DNA of 64,000 bases from Campylobacter jejuni. GTDB taxonomy: Bacteria; Campylobacterota; Campylobacteria; Campylobacterales; Campylobacteraceae. Under the pieces are notes generated by a model. It did no database searches and was not told the DNA's origin. It saw only the letters and a program-made list of their open reading frames with translations. How positions within the stretch are numbered: position 1 is the first letter of the stretch; each line of letters starts with the position of its first letter. Positions 32,980 to 41,461 of this stretch are shown here, piece after piece. The stretch is taken from NCBI RefSeq assembly GCF_002179635.1, contig NZ_NFOE01000018.1, forward strand, positions 1 to 64,000. Direction: 5' to 3'. Both the position numbers and the translations under genes were made by a program.

Positions 32980-32982
32980 AGC

Positions 32983-34140
32983 ATGAAAAAAGTAGGCGTA
33001 GTAATCCCCATATACAATGTAGAAAAATATCTAAAAGAATGTTTAGATAGCGTAATCAATCAAACTTATACTAACTTAGAAATCATACTAGTAAATGATG
33101 GTAGTACAGATGAAAACTCACTCAATATTGCAAAAGAATATACTCTAAAAGATAAAAGAATTACTCTTTTTGATAAAAAAAATGGTGGTTTAAGTAGTGC
33201 TAGAAATGTAGGTATAGAATTTTTTTATGGAGAATATGAAATACAACATATTGAACAAGAAAATGAATTAAATATTTTTAAGATTGTTGGCAATAATCCA
33301 CAAAATATTTATAAAATTTATAAGTATAAAAATGCTTTAGTAGATGATAAATTAGAAATTCCAAAGATTGATTATATTATCTTTTTAGATTCTGATAATT
33401 ATTGGGAGTTAAACTGCATAGAAGAGTGTGTTGTAAGAATGCAAAATGTAGATGTATTGTGGTTTGATCATGCTTGTATTTATGATGATGGTATAGAAGA
33501 TAGAGGCCAAAAGACAAGGATGAATATATTTAATTTTACTCAAGAATGCACTATCACTCCAAGAGACTATGCTAAGCAGGCTATAAAAGTAGGTTCTAGG
33601 GATATTTCATTTAGTTGGGGCGGTATGATAGATTTTTCATTTTTAAAACAATTAAAACTTAAATTTATTAACAAAATCATCAATGAAGATATTCATTTTG
33701 GCATGGTTTTATTTAGCTGTGCTAATAATATTTATATTTTACCAAAAAGATTGTATTTGTGTCGTTTGAGAGCAAATAGTATATCAAACCATGATAAGAA
33801 AGTCACAAAAGCAAATGTATCAGAGTATTTTAAAGACTTGTATGAATTTTTTGGAGAAAATGCTAAAGAGGCAAAAAATTATTTAAAAGCAGCAAGTAGG
33901 ATGATAACAGCTTTAGAGTTGATAGAATTTTTTAAAGATCAAAAAAATGAAAATTCTCAAGCTATAAATGAAACCTTTTTGCCTTTTTATGTAAAAAAGG
34001 CTTTGATGATTAAAAAATTTAAAAAAGATCCTTTAAATTTAAAAGAAAAATTACCCATAATCAAACCTTTTATCCAGACAAAAATTCCTTATGATCTTTG
34101 GAAAATTTGGCAAAAAATAAAAAGTATATTAAATTTTTAA
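32983..34140 (+). CDS. LOS glycosyltransferase, GT2 with an insertion before the DXD site
   Basis: 385 residues. GVVIPIYNVEKYLKECLDSV and LVNDGSTDENS start a GT2 domain, and GGLSSARNVGIEFF follows as usual. About 45 lysine/tyrosine/asparagine-rich residues then separate this from the metal motif FLDSDNYWE, where 10-15 are normal. Campylobacter LOS galactosyltransferases can carry similar insertions. RBS GGAGATAAAGC. The C-terminus is strongly basic, suggesting membrane contact. The acceptor and donor sugars cannot be told. It is the last gene of the waaC operon, facing the TOPRIM gene 5 bp away. Confidence 0.85.
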   Translation: MKKVGVVIPIYNVEKYLKECLDSVINQTYTNLEIILVNDGSTDENSLNIAKEYTLKDKRITLFDKKNGGLSSARNVGIEFFYGEYEIQHIEQENELNIFKIVGNNPQNIYKIYKYKNALVDDKLEIPKIDYIIFLDSDNYWELNCIEECVVRMQNVDVLWFDHACIYDDGIEDRGQKTRMNIFNFTQECTITPRDYAKQAIKVGSRDISFSWGGMIDFSFLKQLKLKFINKIINEDIHFGMVLFSCANNIYILPKRLYLCRLRANSISNHDKKVTKANVSEYFKDLYEFFGENAKEAKNYLKAASRMITALELIEFFKDQKNENSQAINETFLPFYVKKALMIKKFKKDPLNLKEKLPIIKPFIQTKIPYDLWKIWQKIKSILNF

Positions 34141-34145
34141 GATTT

Positions 34146-34670
34146 TTATTTTTTTAGAAAGTCGATTAAAGGATTTAATTCTAAACTATTTAAGTTATAA
34201 AAATCTAACAATGTTTCTTTTTTATTTCTTCCTTTACAAGCTTGTTCGTATGCATAAATCATGCTTTTATTTATTTCTTTTTCTTTAATATCTTTTCCTA
34301 AACATTTAATATAATTATAAAAGCATTGAATATATTTTGGATATTTTGCTATTTTTCTTAATAAAGTTTCAAGTTCTCCGTATTCATTATGAATTTTATT
34401 ATAAGGTAGTAAAAAAAGCTCTATATTATTGTATACATCTTTTAGTGCATATTTTATATTTTCTTTTGTTTGATTAAAATCTTTATCTGAATCCATAATA
34501 ATACAAATCCTATTGATTCTTTCATCGTTTAAATCAGATTGTATTAAATTTAAATATTTAGCAATATTATTTCCATTAATTACAAAAATTTCAGTTTCTA
34601 TATTTAAATATTCACAGAGCGATGTTAAAAATGTTTTATCTGATGATCCTTCTGTATAAATCTTAATCAT
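34146..34670 (-). CDS. TOPRIM-fold nuclease-like protein, DUF3226-like
   Basis: 174 residues. IYTEGSSDKTFL puts the TOPRIM glutamate at 7, and ICIIMDSDKD gives the DxDxD metal motif (Asp60, 62, 64). The rest is helical with lysine-rich ends. Proteins of this type (DUF3226/DUF4435-like, OLD-like TOPRIM) are metal-dependent nucleases found next to SMC-like or ABC-type ATPases. The start is 1 nt after the stop of the ATPase gene, so the two are one operon and probably one complex. See the ATPase entry. No similarity to LOS enzymes. Confidence 0.72.
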   Translation of the reverse strand: MIKIYTEGSSDKTFLTSLCEYLNIETEIFVINGNNIAKYLNLIQSDLNDERINRICIIMDSDKDFNQTKENIKYALKDVYNNIELFLLPYNKIHNEYGELETLLRKIAKYPKYIQCFYNYIKCLGKDIKEKEINKSMIYAYEQACKGRNKKETLLDFYNLNSLELNPLIDFLKK

Positions 34671-34671
34671 A

Positions 34672-35706
34672 TTATCTTCTAAGTTCTATATTATTATCTA
34701 GTAATTCATTTAACTGATTAGCAAAATATTGTTTACTATAAATATTATCTTCTATATTGTAAATATTATAAATATTTACATCCATAAAATTAGCTTCATC
34801 TATACTTTTTTCTAAAATTTGCAAAAATTCCAAACTATGTGTAGAAATAAAAATTTGTATATTGTTTTCAGAACTAAGTTTAACTAGAGAGACAATAAGT
34901 TTTTTAATATTTTCATAATGCAAACCATTTTCTATTTCATCTATGAGAATATATTTTGCATCATTTGCAACTAACACGCATATGTAATTAAAAAATTTTA
35001 TAAAACCATAGCCAAAAATTTTAATTGGAGCTTTTATTTTAAATTTAGAACTTTTAATAAAAATTTCTTGATTTATTTCTTCAACATCTAAAATACTTTC
35101 ATCAAAAAACTTTAGAAAATTTATTAATTTACCCTCTTGATTATCTGATCGAATTTTTCTTAAGAAAAATAAAGCTTCAAATGAAAATATATTTACAGGA
35201 AAGAAAATAGTATTGTTTTTATGTAAAGATGAAACTTTATTATATTTTCTTTCAGTATTTCTAGAGTAGCTTGTATCTTTATTCTGTATCGTAAGAGTGT
35301 TGATTTGGCTCTTTTTGCCATAGCCATGTTCAAATTGCAATTTTATACTATCTTCATTACCATTTTTTAAAATATTTGGCATATAAATTTCATCTAATTG
35401 CTCTAAAGAAATATTTAAAGATATATAAGTATCTTGTATGTTTGAATAAAGACTTATTGTTTTTTCCATATCAAAATTATAAAACAAAAATTTAATACTT
35501 TTTTCATCTAAAGAAAAATACCTAAAAATGTCAAAACTGTAAATAAGATTTTTTATATTATCTTGTGCTAGTGTAAGATACACAGCTTCTAAAATAGTTG
35601 ATTTGCCGCAGTTATTTTTTCCTGTAAAAATATTTATATTTTTAAAATCGTCTAAATCTAATTCTTTAATTATTTTATAATTTCTTATTTTTATGTCTTT
35701 AATCAT
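34672..35706 (-). CDS. AAA/ABC-type ATPase, OLD-like, partner of the TOPRIM protein
   Basis: 344 residues from MIKDIKIRNYK; an in-frame ATG 39 nt upstream is less likely. Walker A FTGKNNCGKST (G29-x4-GKS), Walker B-like YILIDEIENGLH and the switch FISTHSLEFL define the AAA_15/AAA_21 class seen in OLD nucleases, Gabija GajA and PARIS AriA. The middle (about 90-230) is a divergent, Asn/Lys/Ile-rich region. There is no TOPRIM domain of its own; that is supplied by the next gene. A phage-defence role fits the architecture but is inferred. The base composition is very AT-rich, as in the neighbouring glycosyltransferases. Confidence 0.75.
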   Translation of the reverse strand: MIKDIKIRNYKIIKELDLDDFKNINIFTGKNNCGKSTILEAVYLTLAQDNIKNLIYSFDIFRYFSLDEKSIKFLFYNFDMEKTISLYSNIQDTYISLNISLEQLDEIYMPNILKNGNEDSIKLQFEHGYGKKSQINTLTIQNKDTSYSRNTERKYNKVSSLHKNNTIFFPVNIFSFEALFFLRKIRSDNQEGKLINFLKFFDESILDVEEINQEIFIKSSKFKIKAPIKIFGYGFIKFFNYICVLVANDAKYILIDEIENGLHYENIKKLIVSLVKLSSENNIQIFISTHSLEFLQILEKSIDEANFMDVNIYNIYNIEDNIYSKQYFANQLNELLDNNIELRR

Positions 35707-35785
35707 AAAATTATCTTTCAATGGTTTATAGTTTAAAACTAACAATAGATGAAGTATAACATTGTTTTTTTAATTTTGCATAAAA

Positions 35786-36754
35786 TCAACTTTGCAAGAT
35801 GATTTTATCTATCATTGAATCTTTTTTTATAGATTTAAAATGCGTGAGTTTGTGTAAAAAACTTTGTTTTTGAATTTCTTCCCAAAGAGTTGGATTAAAT
35901 TTTTCTTTGGCGCTAAATTGTAATAAATGGCATTCTATATCACTCATGTTTTTATAAACATCATTTACAAAGCCATGCTCTTTTAAAAGTTCAAAGATAA
36001 TTTGAAAAGTAAAATAATAAAAGTTGTTAGGGTTTTTCTCATTTAACCAATAATATATAAGTATGTTTTTCATAGCTTGGATATTTTTGTGATGAGATTT
36101 TGAGATTATAAAACTATTTAGTATTTTAACCTTAAAATCATCATTCCAGTTAAAATATCCATAAGAAAAATATCCACTTTTGATAAATTTTTTCAATTTT
36201 TCTTTACTAGGTTTTGTTTTTGATCTTTCAAAGGTAAAAAAATCCTTATCACAAAGCTCATTAGGAATTTTAGAGCTTAAAAATATACTTGCATCACACC
36301 ATATACCTCCATAAGTTGCAAGCAAACATACTCTTAAAAGATCTGAAAAAAAAGTTATAGTTTTTTCTCCAAAAAAATTATTTTCCAATTTTTCTATAAC
36401 AAATGGTGGAAAATCAAGGTAATCTTTTATATTATCTTTATCTAAAATGATGATTGTGTAGTCATCTTTCATTTGACTTTGTATCGAGTTAAAGCATTGT
36501 TGTATCATAGGTGAAGCTTGATCTTTACCTTGGTACCAAAACTGCCAAATGATTTTATCGTTTATAAAATGATGTTTTTTTTCAAAATCAAAATGAGGAA
36601 TTTTCCCTTCTAAAAAAGGATCGACATAGTTTTTTGAAAGATAACTAGCTACTTTAGGATGTTCTAGTTTATACTGGATATGATTTCTTAATTTTCTTCT
36701 TATTGATTTTATAGGTATAAAAATACATATTTTTTTTAGAAAACTATATAACAT
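35786..36754 (-). CDS. Capsular-polysaccharide-synthesis-type glycosyltransferase (GT32-like)
   Basis: 322 residues. IWQFWYQGKDQASPMIQQC, YTIIILDKDN and SDLLRVCLLATYGGIWCDASIFL are the conserved blocks of the Caps_synth/GT32 group; the CDAS stands where DXD binds the metal-nucleotide sugar. It probably extends the LOS outer core with an unknown sugar. It is the last gene of the minus-strand glycosyltransferase block and lies 79 bp from the ATPase gene. Confidence 0.82.
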   Translation of the reverse strand: MLYSFLKKICIFIPIKSIRRKLRNHIQYKLEHPKVASYLSKNYVDPFLEGKIPHFDFEKKHHFINDKIIWQFWYQGKDQASPMIQQCFNSIQSQMKDDYTIIILDKDNIKDYLDFPPFVIEKLENNFFGEKTITFFSDLLRVCLLATYGGIWCDASIFLSSKIPNELCDKDFFTFERSKTKPSKEKLKKFIKSGYFSYGYFNWNDDFKVKILNSFIISKSHHKNIQAMKNILIYYWLNEKNPNNFYYFTFQIIFELLKEHGFVNDVYKNMSDIECHLLQFSAKEKFNPTLWEEIQKQSFLHKLTHFKSIKKDSMIDKIILQS

Positions 36755-36768
36755 TTTTATCCAGTGTA

Positions 36769-37722
36769 TTAAATTTCGATATTTTTTTTATAGATATATT
36801 TAAAATAAATATATTTAAAATATAATTTTATCTTTTTGGAAAAAGTTTGATTTCTTGAAAGTAAAATTTCTTCTTTTATCAATTTATAGTATTTACTTTT
36901 ATTGCGTTTAAAAGATAATGTATTTTGTATATTTTTTGGGATAAAATTATATAATGAACCAAACCATTCATTAGTTTTTATGGAGTTGTAGTATTCTGGA
37001 TAGTTTCTGTAGCACCATATGAGCATCGGTTGATCATCATCAATAATGTTAAAGGAAATGAAGTTACTTAGTGATTCTTTAAAATGTTCTTTAAAACGAT
37101 TCCAAGAGTGTTGATTCCCGAATAATATACTACCTATTATAGATACTTCCATTGAAAAATATATATGAGCTAAGCTATCATTATGATTTGTTGCAATTGA
37201 AAAGAAATTCATTTTTTTTTCGTCTATTAATTCTTGTTTTTTAAGATAAAAGTTAAATTGGTTTTTATTTGTAAAAAAATCATCTTTATGATTAAAGCCA
37301 AAATCAAGCCACAATATATCTTTATTTGTCAATTTTTTTTCTATCGCATCGCATACAAAAAAAGGTTTTAAATACATGAGATAACAATATTCTGGAGATT
37401 TACATTCTATATTGTCTGGATATTTTCGGTGTAAAGATTGATTATATTTTGAAAAGGTATTTCTTATTTTATTTAAAGCATCTTGGTCAAACTCATCAAA
37501 ATTTTTAGTTATAATTACTGTTTTTTCTTTTAATCCATGCTTTTGTCGTATATCAAGTATTTGTTGCTTCAAATCTTCTGTTGTATAAATAATAACTCGG
37601 TTTTTTATTCCAGCCCAAAAATCAAAGTATGATAAGTATTCTTCATTTGTCCTTTTGCAGTTTTGTAATTTATCTCTGCCTATGTTATAGAACGCTGTTA
37701 CTATTGTTAAATTTTCATCCAT
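36769..37722 (-). CDS. WlaTC/HtrL (YibB) family protein, putative LOS glycosyltransferase
   Basis: 317 residues. LTIVTAFYNIGRDKL at the N-terminus, CYLMYLKPFFVCDAIE, ILWLDFGFNH and IIDDDQPML are typical of the HtrL/YibB (WlaTC) family encoded in LPS/LOS clusters of E. coli and Campylobacter. The activity is presumed glycosyltransfer. The 3' end contains a 15-bp-spaced duplication (36794-36821) coding for YFKYI twice and finishes in a basic tail. The start ATG is 3 nt after the GT8 stop. Confidence 0.8.
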   Translation of the reverse strand: MDENLTIVTAFYNIGRDKLQNCKRTNEEYLSYFDFWAGIKNRVIIYTTEDLKQQILDIRQKHGLKEKTVIITKNFDEFDQDALNKIRNTFSKYNQSLHRKYPDNIECKSPEYCYLMYLKPFFVCDAIEKKLTNKDILWLDFGFNHKDDFFTNKNQFNFYLKKQELIDEKKMNFFSIATNHNDSLAHIYFSMEVSIIGSILFGNQHSWNRFKEHFKESLSNFISFNIIDDDQPMLIWCYRNYPEYYNSIKTNEWFGSLYNFIPKNIQNTLSFKRNKSKYYKLIKEEILLSRNQTFSKKIKLYFKYIYFKYIYKKNIEI

Positions 37723-37725
37723 GTT

Positions 37726-38859
37726 TTAATCCTTAAAATACAAAAAAATACAAAAAAATACAAAAAAATACAAAAAAATAATATTTTTTCGCATTTTTCT
37801 ATATGTTGCTCTATCTATAAATCTCTTTTGTTTTAAAAGTATTGAAAGTATTTTTGATAAATCTTGTGATGTTATTGGTGAGATTTCTTCTTTTAATTTT
37901 AATAAATCCGTGTTAAAATAAGGGGTTTTTTTAGCTGTATCCCAAAATAAATCAAAATAAGGATAAACTATTGGTTCAAAGTTTTCATTATAATAAAAAT
38001 GCGCTTCTTTGTTCCAAGGTTTTTCGTCAAGAGAATAATGGATAATTTTTGCATTTTTTTGATTATAGTAAAAATCTTCTTTTGTATATTCTAAAGCTGT
38101 TTTTTTAAATCTATGTTTAAAAATATTTTTACGTCCTATTTTTTCTCCAATTATATAGCTTATCATAAAATTCCAACATATTGGTAGTTGTTTTATGTTG
38201 TCAACTGCATAATTTAGAGCATCTTGATCCGGATAAATTGGTATGTATGTTTTTAAAAAATCGAAGCATTTTTGCTCGATTTTATTTTTTCTCCATAGTT
38301 CTAGGTTAATATACATAAAACCGGAGTTAAAATAGTTTGAATTTTTATGGAAAGGTGTAATTGTATCATCGTTTATTTTTTTAAAAAATCTTTTTCTTCT
38401 ATTGTTTCCATCTAAAACAGCTGCAATGGTATGATTATCAATATTTATAGATATTATTTCCCTAATGTCTTGTAAAGTTAGCATGTCAGAATCTAGATAT
38501 AGGCAAGTCTTGACATGCTCAGGAATAAAATTAGCTAATTTTATTCTATAATATGCAGAGTAATTATTTCTCCATCTCGGTAATCCGCTAAATTCTTCTT
38601 CATTGATTATGTGGATTTCTATTTCTATAGGATAAATTTTACTGAGCTCTTGCTTTAAAAGCATAAGTTTTTTTTGATTTTTTTCACTAATAAAGTCTGT
38701 TAATATGTGAAAGAAATAACCTTCTTTGGTGTTTATAATTTTTTCATGTGAATAGTCATTATAAAATTTCGATTTATTTGTATTATTTACAATACTAGTA
38801 ATAAGTATACTTGAAAATTTTACGTAGTTATCATCGGCACATAATACAATGTGTAACAT
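37726..38859 (-). CDS. GT8 family LOS glycosyltransferase with repeat-encoded hydrophobic tail
   Basis: 377 residues. GT8 hallmarks: IVLCADDNYVKFSSILITSI, CLYLDSDMLTLQD (DxD), YFNSGFMYINLELWRKN, YPDQDALNYAVDN and IHYSLDEKPW. GT8 enzymes are retaining transferases of glucose or galactose in LOS/LPS core. The last 18 residues, IIFLYFFVFFCIFLYFKD, are almost wholly hydrophobic and are encoded by a four-copy 10-bp tandem repeat, so repeat loss or gain would change the frame and the tail. ATG overlaps the GT25 stop region by 1 nt. Confidence 0.88.
   Translation of the reverse strand: MLHIVLCADDNYVKFSSILITSIVNNTNKSKFYNDYSHEKIINTKEGYFFHILTDFISEKNQKKLMLLKQELSKIYPIEIEIHIINEEEFSGLPRWRNNYSAYYRIKLANFIPEHVKTCLYLDSDMLTLQDIREIISINIDNHTIAAVLDGNNRRKRFFKKINDDTITPFHKNSNYFNSGFMYINLELWRKNKIEQKCFDFLKTYIPIYPDQDALNYAVDNIKQLPICWNFMISYIIGEKIGRKNIFKHRFKKTALEYTKEDFYYNQKNAKIIHYSLDEKPWNKEAHFYYNENFEPIVYPYFDLFWDTAKKTPYFNTDLLKLKEEISPITSQDLSKILSILLKQKRFIDRATYRKMRKNIIFLYFFVFFCIFLYFKD
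37741..37780. repeat. Four perfect copies of a 10-bp tandem repeat (CAAAAAAATA)
   Basis: Unit CAAAAAAATA repeated exactly four times at the 3' end of the GT8 gene, 12 bp before its stop codon. Three units (30 bp) encode 10 residues. Since 10 is not a multiple of 3, any change of copy number shifts the reading frame. It is the only short tandem array of this kind that I see in the window. Confidence 0.95.
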
Positions 38860-39599
38860 TATATACTCCTTTTTCGTAGGTAATTATATTTTAGTGTTTT
38901 AAAATATAGTTGCATAATCTCCCTGGTTATTTTCGCATAGATTTTTGTTTTACTTTTTCTGGTATTTATGGTAGAGTGTAATCTATAATTTGGTTGTACA
39001 AGAAAGTGATGATAAGCTATATTGTGAACTTTGTGTAGATAATACATATCCATATAGTTATCTACAGCGTCTATGAAATATTTTGATTTTATAGATAGCA
39101 TGCGTGCGGCTTCTGGATGTAAAAAGTATCCTTGTCCACCCCCGCATTTTTCATATATTGAGTAAAAATTATCTTGTTCTTTGATTGTATTAACTTTATC
39201 TATGTAAAAAAAACGAACATATTTATAATTACTATGTAAAATATCTTGAATAGCTTGAGTCCATGAGGATAAATTTACAAATTCAACATCATCTTCTAGT
39301 ATAATAATTGGCTTGTTTATTTTTTGGCATTTCATCCATAAACTATAATGAGATGCAAAGCATGCTTTTTCATTAATACTTAGTTTTACGCCTCTAATTA
39401 AATGACACCACCATGGGAAGTGGCTTTTAAACTGCAAATGCTCATTTTTAGAACCATCGATGGCTTTAAAAAATTCAAATTCTAGTTGATTTTTTAAATT
39501 CGGATTATATGTGAAGAGTTTTTGAATTTGTTCTTGCATAAAATTTTTTCTATCTTTTGAGCGTTCTAGATTGATGATAAAAACTTTTACTTTTTCCAA
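38859..39599 (-). CDS. GT25 family LOS glycosyltransferase
   Basis: 246 residues. VFIINLERSKDRKNFM and PIIILEDDVEFVN (the ExD-type metal motif) with CFASHYSLWMKC are characteristic of GT25, which in other bacteria adds galactose to LOS. A cysteine-glycine segment KCGGGQGYFLHPEAARML follows. The gene overlaps the upstream GT2 gene by 13 nt and the GT8 gene by 1 nt. Confidence 0.87.
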   Translation of the reverse strand: MEKVKVFIINLERSKDRKNFMQEQIQKLFTYNPNLKNQLEFEFFKAIDGSKNEHLQFKSHFPWWCHLIRGVKLSINEKACFASHYSLWMKCQKINKPIIILEDDVEFVNLSSWTQAIQDILHSNYKYVRFFYIDKVNTIKEQDNFYSIYEKCGGGQGYFLHPEAARMLSIKSKYFIDAVDNYMDMYYLHKVHNIAYHHFLVQPNYRLHSTINTRKSKTKIYAKITREIMQLYFKTLKYNYLRKRSI

Positions 39600-40402
39600 A
39601 CTCTGCCTTCTAACCCTAAAATTTCTTTCTCTAAAACTTCTAATATTTTTTCATTGAAATGCTTATATGGAAAAATATTAGTTAATTTTTTAATGCATTT
39701 TAAACTTTGCCTTTTATGCTCGTAATTTTGCCATAAAATTTCTTTATTTTTGTTTTCATATCTACCATTTTCATTAAATTCATAGTGGCATATACATTCT
39801 TGCGATATAAAAAAACTTTCACTAATCATAAAATTTATATAGTTAAAAAGCACATCTTCTCCATAACAAAGTTTTTCTTTAAAATCAAGATATTCAAAAC
39901 TTTTTAAAATCAAATTTTTCCTATATACTTTTGCCCAAACACTCCAGCAAAAATGCTTTTGATTGAGTAAGAAATTTAAAAAATCATCTTTATTAAAAAG
40001 CTCATCTTGTTTAAATCTATAAAATTTCTTAAATTTCACCCTATGTACATATGCATCAAACACTACCATATCTACATTTTTAATTTTTTCAAGCCCAACT
40101 TCACAAGCATTAAGTTCTAAATAATCATCAGGATCTAAAAACATTATATAGGGTGAGCTTGAATTTAATACACCTATATTTCTACTAGTAAAGGTTCCTA
40201 AATTTTCTTCATTATGTATGATTTTTATCCTATTATCTTTACTTGCATATTCTTTAGCTATATCTATACTTTTATCATTGCCAAGGTCATCTACTACAAT
40301 GATTTCTATATCTTTAAAAGTTTGGTTAATACAACTTTCTAATGCTTTAGCTGTATATTTTTCTACATTATAAGTTGGTAATATGATGGAAATTTGATTC
40401 AT
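39587..40402 (-). CDS. GT2 family LOS glycosyltransferase
   Basis: 271 residues. ISIILPTYNVEKYTAKALESC, IVVDDLGNDKSIDIAKEY, LGTFTSRNIGVLNSSSPYIMFLDPDDYLE (uninterrupted spacing to the DPDD metal site). It resembles Campylobacter LOS GalNAc/Gal transferases, but the exact type cannot be given. It is the first gene of the minus-strand block, divergent from waaF across 52 bp. Confidence 0.87.
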   Translation of the reverse strand: MNQISIILPTYNVEKYTAKALESCINQTFKDIEIIVVDDLGNDKSIDIAKEYASKDNRIKIIHNEENLGTFTSRNIGVLNSSSPYIMFLDPDDYLELNACEVGLEKIKNVDMVVFDAYVHRVKFKKFYRFKQDELFNKDDFLNFLLNQKHFCWSVWAKVYRKNLILKSFEYLDFKEKLCYGEDVLFNYINFMISESFFISQECICHYEFNENGRYENKNKEILWQNYEHKRQSLKCIKKLTNIFPYKHFNEKILEVLEKEILGLEGRVWKK

Positions 40403-40422
40403 TTTAGCTCTTTATTTTTTGA

Positions 40423-40428
40423 TATAAT
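40423..40428 (+). promoter_or_regulatory. -10 element for waaF
   Basis: TATAAT preceded by T-rich DNA (TTTATTTTTTGA), as in Campylobacter sigma-70 promoters, 26 bp before the waaF ATG. Confidence 0.55.
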
Positions 40429-40454
40429 TATAGCTTTTATTTTTAAGGAAAATC

Positions 40455-41369
40455 ATGAATATTTTTATCAACCTTCCTACTTGGCTTGGCGATGCAGTGA
40501 TGGCTAGTGCGGCTATTTATGCTATAAAAGAAAAATATCCTCAAGTTAAATTTACTTTTTATGGTTCTTTTGTGAGTACAGAGCTTTTTAAACGCTTTGA
40601 AAATGCTCAAATTTTAGTAGAAAATAAAAAGCAAAGATATAGGCAAATTTTACAAGCTAGAAAAAACCTTGGTAAATTTGATCTAGCTTTTTCGTTTCGC
40701 TCGGCATTTTCAAGCAAGATCATTTTAAATCTAATCAAAGCAAAAAAAAGATTTTATTTTGATAAAAATATTCTAAAAGAAGAACATCAAGTCTTAAAAT
40801 ACTTAAATTTCATAGAAAAAGCTTTAAATTTTAAAGCCACTTCAAATTCTTTAAAACTCCCTATAAAAGCAAAATCAACTCATAAAATTTTAGGTATAAA
40901 CCCAGGTGCACATTTTGGAAGTGCTAAAAGATGGGAAGCGAGCTATTTTGCAAGGGTAGCAAAAGAATTTAGCTCCACGCATCAAATTTTAATCTTTGGG
41001 GTAGAAAGTGAGAGAGAAATTTGTAATGAAATTGAGCATTTTCTTTTAAAAGAAGGTATCAAATCAAAAAATCTTTGTGGTAAAACTAGCGTTTATACTT
41101 TATGTAAAAATATTTCTATGCTTGATTTACTCATTACAAACGATAGTGGTCCTATGCATATAGGTGCAGTTTATGGGGTGAAAACGGTAGCTATTTTTGG
41201 CTCGACTAAATTTAGTCAAACATCACCTTGGCAAGAAAATGCTAACATAGCACATTTAAATTTAGCTTGTATGCCTTGTATGCAAAAGATCTGTCCTTTG
41301 AAACACCACAAATGCATGAAAGACTTAAAGCCTGAAGTGGTAATAAATTTAGCAAAAACATTTTTTTAG
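40455..41369 (+). CDS. waaF: LOS heptosyltransferase II
   Basis: 304 residues, GT9. FINLPTWLGDAVMASAAIYAI, LGINPGAHFGSAKRW and TNDSGPMHIGAVYGVKTVAIFGSTK are ADP-heptose:LPS heptosyltransferase motifs. The C-terminal CMPCMQKICPLKHHKCM cysteine cluster is common in this family. It adds the second heptose and closes the LOS locus. The glycosyltransferase block upstream is divergent. Confidence 0.95.
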   Translation: MNIFINLPTWLGDAVMASAAIYAIKEKYPQVKFTFYGSFVSTELFKRFENAQILVENKKQRYRQILQARKNLGKFDLAFSFRSAFSSKIILNLIKAKKRFYFDKNILKEEHQVLKYLNFIEKALNFKATSNSLKLPIKAKSTHKILGINPGAHFGSAKRWEASYFARVAKEFSSTHQILIFGVESEREICNEIEHFLLKEGIKSKNLCGKTSVYTLCKNISMLDLLITNDSGPMHIGAVYGVKTVAIFGSTKFSQTSPWQENANIAHLNLACMPCMQKICPLKHHKCMKDLKPEVVINLAKTFF

Positions 41370-41461
41370 CATATTTTTCTTTGTGGTTTTGGTTTAAACC
41401 TCTTGCAAAAGCTTGATAAATGTGTTAAACTTAACAATCATTTTTAATCAAGGAGCTTTTT

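Noticed and set aside
36794-36821. 15-bp duplication in the WlaTC-like gene as a second phase-variable repeat
   Set aside because: Only two copies, and a multiple of 3, so copy change would not shift the frame.
37741-37780. CRISPR-like repeats
   Set aside because: The copies are directly adjacent without spacers and only 10 bp long; a simple tandem repeat. No CRISPR array or cas gene was seen in the window.
39587-40402. GT2 gene as a displaced pglI
   Set aside because: The N-terminal and metal-site regions do not match PglI as I remember it, and the gene belongs to the LOS block.
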